Below the pieces are notes generated by a model. The model made no database searches. It saw only the letters and a list, made by a program, of their open reading frames with translations, and had not been told where the DNA came from. Of a stretch of DNA of 64,000 nucleotides, positions 57,296 through 64,000 are shown one piece after another. Each line of letters begins with the position of its first letter. Within the stretch, counting starts at the first letter, position 1. Origin of the DNA: Adiantum capillus-veneris (lineage: Eukaryota; Streptophyta; Polypodiopsida; Polypodiales; Pteridaceae); contig CM043943.1 in assembly GCA_014529385.2 (NCBI GenBank), positions 99,940,355 to 100,004,354 of the forward strand, given 5' to 3'. The translations under genes and the position numbers were made by a program.

Positions 57296-58246
57296 CTTCT
57301 CTCCATTAATTCTCTAAAAAGACGAAAAGATTAGTTTGCGGATATGTTGGGTTTTTGGGAGGGTAATTGAATGGAAGGCAGACCCAAGCTTGGAATGGAG
57401 AGCAAGGGTGGCCTCTACAGTTCCGATCCTGGAAGAAGCTCTATATATGAACCCTCAACTTTTGGAATCCCAGCTAATGTATGTACTCCGTCAGTTTGAA
57501 GCAGGTAATGGACCCTTCTTGCTGCAAGGGTGTACTCCTATTCTTACTCCAGTTTATCTTCAGCTAGAATGTCTCCCTTTCGTCAAACCAGATTGGGTCA
57601 TAGTCTTGCAACATGTTAAGGGATTTTTGAGCTTGCAGCTGAGTAGAGGTGCGACAGAGTACAAGTCTCATGCATGGTGAGTTTTCTTCAGCTTTTGGTC
57701 AAAGTTCTACCATGCCTAGTCCCAATGTACAAGAGTTACGAAATTAGGTGAGGCAGACTCCAAGGGGGAGCATCTTCACAACCATGAAGGTAATGCCCCT
57801 AAGAATCCTTTTTTTTTTTTTGGGTTTTTGCGTGCAGGAAATAGAATGAATGGGGCATCGCACAAGCTGGTGGCATCACATGGAAAGGCACACCAACATT
57901 AACAACAGAAAAGAGGATGGTATCCTTAGTGGCTGGCATTCATGAGGGAGGGGGAGGTGAGGACTAGCGTAGAGTTGAAAGGGGCATCATCATCAAGGTT
58001 GTTGCAGTGGACCAAACACACATTGATGTTGCGGCATACACCTCATAGAGCCACAAAAAGGCTGTAGAGCCATAGTTCAGATTCACATCAACCACTTGTC
58101 CCCATCCACACTGAGCTTGAATCCAAAGAGCGTTCGGAGTTTCTGGGTAAGTGAGGCAGCATCCCCCCTATCCAAAATGTTGCTCGCACAAGATTTCGGA
58201 CATTGTGGCTTACCTCAACTTCATGAGCTTTTGTGAGGGACGCGCC
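57296..58246. other. Interior of the 10.5 kb element, no recognised gene
   Basis: A 114-codon plus frame (57336-57680) contains YMNPQLLESQLMYVLRQFEA but matches nothing I know. GATTAGTTTGCGGATATGTTGGGTTTTTGGGAGGG near 57328-57360 resembles the nearby CGCGGACTGATTTT termini and may be a decayed copy. Confidence 0.4.
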
Positions 58247-58340
58247 GCATACCTAGCTAGGTATGATTGGGGGTAGGGGACTGCCGGCCTGGTGGGGGGG
58301 GCGGGGGTCCCCTGCCCCAATCGTACCTAGCTAGGTATGC
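58247..58340. mobile_element. 94 bp foldback element
   Basis: GCATACCTAGCTAGGTATGA, then TTGGGG and AGGGGAC, is inverted at the right end (GTCCCCTGCCCCAATCGTAC, then CTAGCTAGGTATGC). The arms are ~35 bp and enclose a G-rich ~25 bp centre. TACCTAGCTAGGTA is itself palindromic. No clear target-site duplication. Confidence 0.75.
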
Positions 58341-60398
58341 AGTGCCTCTTGAGCATAAGCTCATGATGTTACGCATTGTATGAAAAACACAGAGAAAGAC
58401 TCTCTTTTCCTACATAAGAAAATTTCTAAATCTTCTTGTGATAGAAGGCTCCTGCTTCTAAAGGACCCAAGCTGTACCCATCAATCAATCAATAGCATGC
58501 CTGAAATGAAACATCGCCACAAATACATTTACATGTCTAGTCATGTGCCTGATTCTTTAGAGCAATGGATGGCCACAAGAGCATGGCCTGCAATAGAGCA
58601 GTAATGACAATGAAGAGAAAGTGGAAGAAATAATAAGATCCGCAGGCTTGTTGCAAACTTGGAAGCTGGCATTTCAAAAGGAGAGAAAGAAACAAGACGT
58701 CGATTAATAGTTGTGGTTACTTTAGCTAGCTGCCATCCTCCCATCCGAGCTGCTCATGCTACTGGCCCATGGCACCTTCAGTTTTTGTCTCATTTTGACT
58801 ATAGCCAATGCCAAGGGTGTGCTCCGATGGAGCGGTTATCTGTAGCTTTGCGTCTTAAAAGCTAAATATAGGGAGGAGCCTCTCAACATGAGAAGTGTTT
58901 ATTACTCATTGTTGTTGTCATACTCGTCTGGATTGTTGTTCTCGTCTTCTCAACAATATTACAAGACATGTTGGACTCATAAGTTTATAATTTTAGCGCA
59001 AGATGGCAGTGCTTGTTTCTTCACCCAGGAAGCATATTGAAGTGTTTGAAGACTCACAAACAAAGAAATGATCATAACAAATTTAAGAGTTTTTGGCTCT
59101 ATTGTTCAAAATCACTTATTTACCTATACGTATTTACCTATAACTATTACCTTTGCATCTTCACGATCATGAAGGTAATGTCCTTTCAAATGTATGTTGT
59201 AACGATTTTATTTGCTCGACTTTTGGTCTTCTCGGAAACATTTTCTCGGTGTATGGTAAGACTCGTATATTATCATTCAAGATTCTTAAAATAAATTTTC
59301 AAAATATAACAATGAGATGACGTATATGTTTGCCTCATATTATGGTCTACAACGGTTGGTGTGAATCTTAGATAATAAAAAAGTTAGAAAAATGAAGACC
59401 ATTATCAAAGTCATTTGGTTAAGTTTAGTCAAGACAGAGACTGGTATTTTTTTGTGAAGTTGTGGTAAACCTAAGAAAGATAATGGTGTTGTCCATTGCT
59501 ACTGTAAACAACCAGCAAAAGATAACAATGAGCCATTTGAAGAGGACAAAATCAAGAAATGTTCACAATTTTATAAGTGCAATAAATTGTAAGCCCTATA
59601 AACCTATAAATGAGTTTATGACAGTTGACAACCTCCGTAGATGGAAGGAGGCACAAAAAGATCATGCTTCATACTCATTGGGGGGGAAAAAAATCATGGA
59701 AATTGTGCCATAAGAAGTCACAAATCATAAGTAAAATGACTATGTAAAAGATCAATAAGAGCCTAATACTAGCTATCGAAGAGAGTGCATGGTTGAATTA
59801 TTTGCTTTTATCAATACACATTAATATTGCCTAATTTAGAAGTCTAAGGTCAATTGGGCATCTTAGACGCGATTCAACATTACAATGAAGAGCGTGAGGG
59901 GATAAAATGGTTTGCTACATTCTAGTATCGTGCAGTGTGGGTAAGACCAATCCTCTAGAGGGTTTTGTAGCTTCATGGAGACCTTGAGACCGGGAAATAT
60001 TGAGGGTCATGAGAAGATGAGGAATTGCAAAGCCATATGATAGGTTGCTAAATTGTAGAAGCCCTTCTACACCGCATAATTGAAATATGCATGGGATCAT
60101 TGGTACCAATGAGATCCGATCGTATCCATGAGTTGAACCGATGATGCCCGATGGTGTCGTGGAACTTGCTACCGTGAGGAGAGATATGAGAGTAGGCTGA
60201 TACACACTCCTTGTGGATCTAATGCAAAGTCTGGGTACGAAAGTCTGGATACACACTCCTTGTGGATCTAATGCAAAGTCAAAGAGTGGTGTGCACTTTG
60301 TGTGCTACCAGAGCTTGAGGAGGGTTACATGGCAGAAGATGGGTGGGAACCACTGGTGGTTCAACTTATTAAAGGGGGGAATGGAAGTTTTATTTATA
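58341..60398. other. Interior of the 10.5 kb element, small duplication only
   Basis: GATACACACTCCTTGTGGATC, followed by TAATGCAAAGTC, occurs twice, at about 60199 and 60248. Short open frames (for example 59013-59294 and 59462-59713) show no known motif. Confidence 0.5.
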
Positions 60399-60401
60399 TA
60401 A

Positions 60402-60750
60402 GAGGGCTGCCCCATAAACCCTCTAAATCAAACTTTAAGAAAAGGGCCCTTTTAAATGTAAAGGGCCCTATAAAAATCTCTTTGTGTGCCCATAAACCCT
60501 TCAACAACAAGTTTCCAGCCGTTTGCACCAAAGAATTGGGAGTACTCTTTCTCGTTTTGACTTGTTGACCTCCTATACCAAGTTATAAAAGCGTTTCTCA
60601 AGTGTAGGGGGTGGTTGAAGGACCCCCTACATTTTCAGTGAGACATTTTAGGTGAAGGGCCCTTCACTTTTGTGGAGGCCTATGAAGCACAGATTAGTTT
60701 GTTCAAGGGCCCCCTAATAGCACCTTTAGAGGGTCTATGGGGGAGCCCTC
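60402..60750. mobile_element. Tourist-like MITE (PIF/Harbinger type), 349 bp
   Basis: The terminal inverted repeats GAGGGCTGCCCCATAAACCC, then TCTAAA, and the complement of the right end, GAGGGCTCCCCCATAGACCC, then TCTAAA, match at 24 of 26 positions. A 3-bp TAA duplication flanks the element (60399-60401 and 60751-60753), as in PIF/Harbinger insertions. GGGCCC motifs recur inside. There is no coding capacity. Confidence 0.85.
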
Positions 60751-60753
60751 TAA

Positions 60754-62794
60754 GTCGCCTGCAGTGATGGCGAGGGTATCGCGCACGTGGAGCCGCCGTC
60801 ATGCAAAAGGAAACCAACGCCGGAGGAAGGGGGAGCATAAGAGGGGATCTGCAAGAGTGCAAGGGAGCTTCGATTAGAAGGGGCCGTTAGCGACGAGCAG
60901 CTCAACAAAAGGCCATCAAAGGGCTGGGGTTGCTCTTGTTATCAGAGAAAGGGTCGATCTCCTTCTGTGGTAGGTTGAATCCACGAAGTTTGCGGTTTGG
61001 ACACGGCGAAAATTTGTAAAATTAGAGTTGAGAGAATCATGGATGTGTGCGTGCGTGTAGCTCAATTTGAGTGTTCCAACAAGACCTGTGTGCCTTTGCT
61101 TTTAGGGCTAGGTTGGCGGTATACAAGGTGTGCTGGCGAGGGGGATTCTACGATGCTGACATCCTGGGGGACTTTGAGGAGAGGAGGGCCGAAGGTGGCA
61201 TGCAAGGCTTTAATTCGTTGCAGGATAGAATTAAACTCAGCTAATGGAGTGTTTCATACCTCGGACGCAGCAAAGCACCAAATGATTTAGCAACCTTCTA
61301 TCGCTATGGCAGCCTTGAGTAATCTAATTCAGGGGAGAGAGAGATATAGAGCGAGTGAGGTTAGATGCTGACTATTGAGCCTAATCTTGGAAGCTAATGA
61401 GCGTCACAGAGAGTCCGGAGGGAGAGTGAAGCGGGCAAAGGCTATAGTGAGAGAAATCAAGAGCCGCTACATCTGTGTGGTGTATGAACTACTGGTTAGC
61501 AAGGGACACCACAAACCAGTAATTTGATCGTGGCTGTCATCATTCAAGCCCGCTAATAAAAAGTGAGTTCCACGATTGGAGTGCGTGAGTGGCGGTCGAT
61601 GAAAACGATCCATTGGTTGTTGGAGAGATAGTGAGTAGAGGAGGGCGCTATCCAAGAGCCAACGCAGGCACTGAACTTGCCCCGATGTGAGGTCGTCAAC
61701 TCGAGTTGTTGTGACAGCGTGTGGTCGTCAACTGGAGTTGGAGAAGAATTCGGTATTAGATGGTGCATGCAAAGGGTAGAGAAGGGGAATGCATGCAGTA
61801 ATAATCAATGGGTGGTAATCAGCAAGCGCATGACTAGGAGGTACGTCCAGTTATAGTCTTCAGCGGGCTGCAGTACTCTGCAGGCACTGGCTGTTGAGTG
61901 ACAGGAGTCCCACCTATTGTGGCTGGTGAGCGGCTAGATAGTGGTGTATGCAAGTAGTTCTGTGGCGGTTGTGGTCATATCAGAGGTGACGGGTGCCCAA
62001 GCCGGCCGCAGTCGTCAATATTGTCGATCATGTTGAATGTGGGGCAGAGGTAGTATGTTAATGAGCTCTACACTCAGGCTACTGACGGTTGTAGTTTTGC
62101 TCAAATCGCTCTCTTCTATTGCATATGCCCACCTTGCTACTACTGCATGCTGGTAATCTTTTTCTGGCTTTAGAGGTAGAGACAGCACAAGCCGAAGGAG
62201 GGAGAAAAGGTGCAAGTTCCTTGGAAAAGATGGGCGGCTTCTTTTGAGAGGGCTAGAGGGTGGAGAAACACCTAAGTCACAATGTGGACAAGGTTGGTCA
62301 AGGGTGGAGATCCATCATAGTTCATTGGCAAACACATTAATCTCGGGCATCCTTTGCCTTTTTATAATGGGTAGCATGAGGTCATTCAAAAGCATTCAAG
62401 GTTTTTTAATTTTGTTTTCCACAAATCTTAAAAATCATCTCCTCGAACAATTCTCTAGCTTCTTCTTCATGTATTGCAGATACATCCAAAGCATGGAATT
62501 TCATAGCTATCTCTTATACATGTACTACCACCAAAGCTAAACACATGCCTTGACATCTTCTTAAACAAGAGAATTGGTTAGTATACTAATTTGACGTATG
62601 AACACGTACTCAAGGAAATAGGAACGCATGAATCACTTGATACATGCATCAAGATTTTTCCAGTAACAAGGGAGTTCTCTTAATATTTCTACAAAGAAAG
62701 ATAAAGTAAAAAAAATTTGATGAGAATCATGGAAAGCACATCTTAGCTCCATCTTTGTTGCAGCATCCATGTTTGACCAGGAGCGATAATCTAT
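60754..62794. other. 5' internal region of the 10.5 kb element, no gag recognised
   Basis: This is where gag would lie on the minus strand. Minus frames at 61467-61768 and 62015-62215 are short and show no capsid or zinc-knuckle motif. Confidence 0.5.
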
Positions 62795-62806
62795 GCTCTG
62801 ATACCA
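62795..62806 (-). other. Initiator-Met primer-binding site of the 10.5 kb element
   Basis: Minus-strand TGGTATCAGAGC lies one base from the right LTR. It fixes the element's orientation as minus. Confidence 0.92.
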
Positions 62807-62807
62807 C

Positions 62808-63290
62808 TGCTGCAGCCGGAAGCGTAGAGCGCTCTACAAAATACATAAAATAGCACATAGCAAGACATAACCGAATAAATCTACGTACCTGTTGACTCGC
62901 ACAAATCCATTATCGATCACAATACAAACAAAGAGAGACAGAAAGCGAGAGAGATTGAGAGAGCACGTGCAGGCGCACCTCCTAGAGCGGAGTGCTATGC
63001 CGGTAGGGCGAGAGACAAGAGAGGAGAGATGAGAAGAGCAACACAAACACAGGCAATCTCCCCCCGTGCAAGAGTGACCATTTCCCTCTTGCACGTATTT
63101 CATTTATAGATTTCTTCAATGGTCAATGTGAGTACAAACTAGCCGGCCGGTCATAAATGGCCAAAGCTCATAGAAGGCTACTTGAATAATAAATTATAAA
63201 ATATAATATCCTTTCGAGATCCTTTCACATAACCCTTAGCCTTTTCCACCTGTCAGCTGCATTAAACAATAAAATATCAATTCCATAACA
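62808..63290 (-). repeat. LTR, right (5' LTR in element sense), 483 bp
   Basis: It starts TGCTGCAGCCGGAAGCG and ends TTCCATAACA. It matches the left LTR apart from lacking its ~265 bp middle segment. ATGTC follows as the target-site duplication. Confidence 0.88.
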
Positions 63291-64000
63291 ATGTCATTAT
63301 ATAAAGAAGATCTGCGTGTTAAGGTCCACCACTTGTCCAACCCATAAGGCTGTATCTTGAATGGTATTCATTCCCACCACTTGGAATGCACATGATTGGT
63401 TTTACATGGGGGTTTGGTTCCAAGGTCCGCCACTTGTCCAAGCTACCTCCATTTAAACATGGAGAGAAGCAAAGGTCCACCACTTATCCAAGCTAGGGTC
63501 CATTGAAACATGGAGAGAAGGATGCTCCACCATTTGTCCAAGATAGGATACATTGAAACATGAAGAGAAGCAAGCTACACCATGTCTCCAAGATGGTAGG
63601 CTCCATTGAAATACCTTAAACCCACGATATTTTGGTACATGGGGGGTTTACATTCAAGGTCCACCACTTGTCCAACGTATTATCCCTAGTAGCATGAGTG
63701 GTTTGGTCTCAAGATTCACCACTTTTCTACTCTATGTCAATATATTAAGAATATCTGGGTGTTAAGGTCCACCACTTGTCCAACCTATAAGGTTATATCT
63801 TAAAGGGTATACTTTGTCACCAAATTGGAATGACCATGCTAGGTTTTATATGGGTGTTTGGTTCCAAGGTCCACCACCTGTCCAATCTAACTCTATTGAA
63901 ACATAGAGAGAAGCAAAGGTCTACCACTTGTCCAAGCTAGGGTCCATTGAAACATGGAGAGAAGGATGCTCCACCTTTTGTCCAAGATAGGCTCCATGGA
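63291..64000 (-). repeat. Complex satellite, minus orientation, running off the window
   Basis: It resumes at ATGTCATTATATAAAGAAG, the unit interrupted at 52772. Cores are spaced as in the other blocks, and the array continues past the window end. Confidence 0.95.

Larger units (their letters stand above)
52773..63290 (-). mobile_element. 10.5 kb LTR element without recognisable pol (LARD-like), minus strand
   Basis: Related LTRs at both ends (TGGTACAG...CCATAACA and TGCTGCAG...CCATAACA) are flanked by a perfect 5-bp duplication ATGTC. A copia-type initiator-Met PBS lies next to the right LTR on the minus strand and a purine-rich tract next to the left LTR. No gag, protease, RT or integrase motif is seen in the 9.3 kb interior, which instead holds foldbacks, a TA microsatellite and a Tourist-like MITE. 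Large retrotransposon derivatives of this kind are non-autonomous. A very decayed copia element is the alternative. Confidence 0.82.

Overview
The window is repeat-dominated nuclear DNA of a land plant with a large genome. Supporting signs are Ty1/copia and Ty3/gypsy LTR retrotransposons with plant-type primer-binding sites, a Tat-like gypsy element with two RNase H regions, Tourist-like MITEs, and nested insertions inside a diverged higher-order satellite. A fern, lycophyte or gymnosperm would fit, but the sequence alone does not settle the species. I see no intact host gene, no rRNA or tRNA gene and no CRISPR array. Almost every coding region is a decayed retroelement or a gene fragment.

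Layout. 1-4814: a Tork/Tnt1-like copia element on the + strand. Its 5' LTR is cut by the window edge, its gag-pol carries many stops, and it has lost the integrase catalytic Glu. 4815-6340: tRNA-like tandem repeats, a compound CT/GT microsatellite and a foldback hairpin. 6.9-16.66 kb: a badly decayed minus-strand gypsy-type element with a ~3 kb LTR (13649-16662), a decayed tRNA-Asp-type PBS, a gag pseudogene and an unexplained group of minus-strand ORFs. 17.4-38.36 kb, and again 51.45-52.77 and 63.29-64.0 kb: a complex satellite. Its ~50-55 bp sub-monomers carry the core GGACAAGTGGTGGACCTT and are organised in ~440 bp higher-order units. The core runs on the + strand up to ~28.6 kb and on the - strand from ~30.5 kb onward.

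The satellite contains islands of broken host-like genes, all on the minus strand: two FCP1/NLI-type HAD phosphatase fragments, a SET-domain-like terminal exon next to a 483 bp tandem triplication, and an unidentified three-frame gene remnant. Three LTR elements of different types are inserted in the satellite: a gag-only element (24335-28385), a 13.1 kb composite of two Tat-like gypsy copies sharing one LTR (38359-51449), and a 10.5 kb element with an initiator-Met PBS and no recognisable pol (52773-63290) that itself holds foldbacks and a MITE.

The most unusual observation is that these three elements all sit in the same ~12 bp of the homologous satellite sub-monomer (consensus TCTATGTCATTATATT on one strand). 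Their target-site duplications are ACGT (one mismatch), ATAT and ATGTC, and two of the three insertions are at the same base. This suggests an integration hotspot in the satellite. The composite gypsy is also notable: one TSD pair flanks two internal domains, the left LTR keeps only its beginning and the right LTR only its end.
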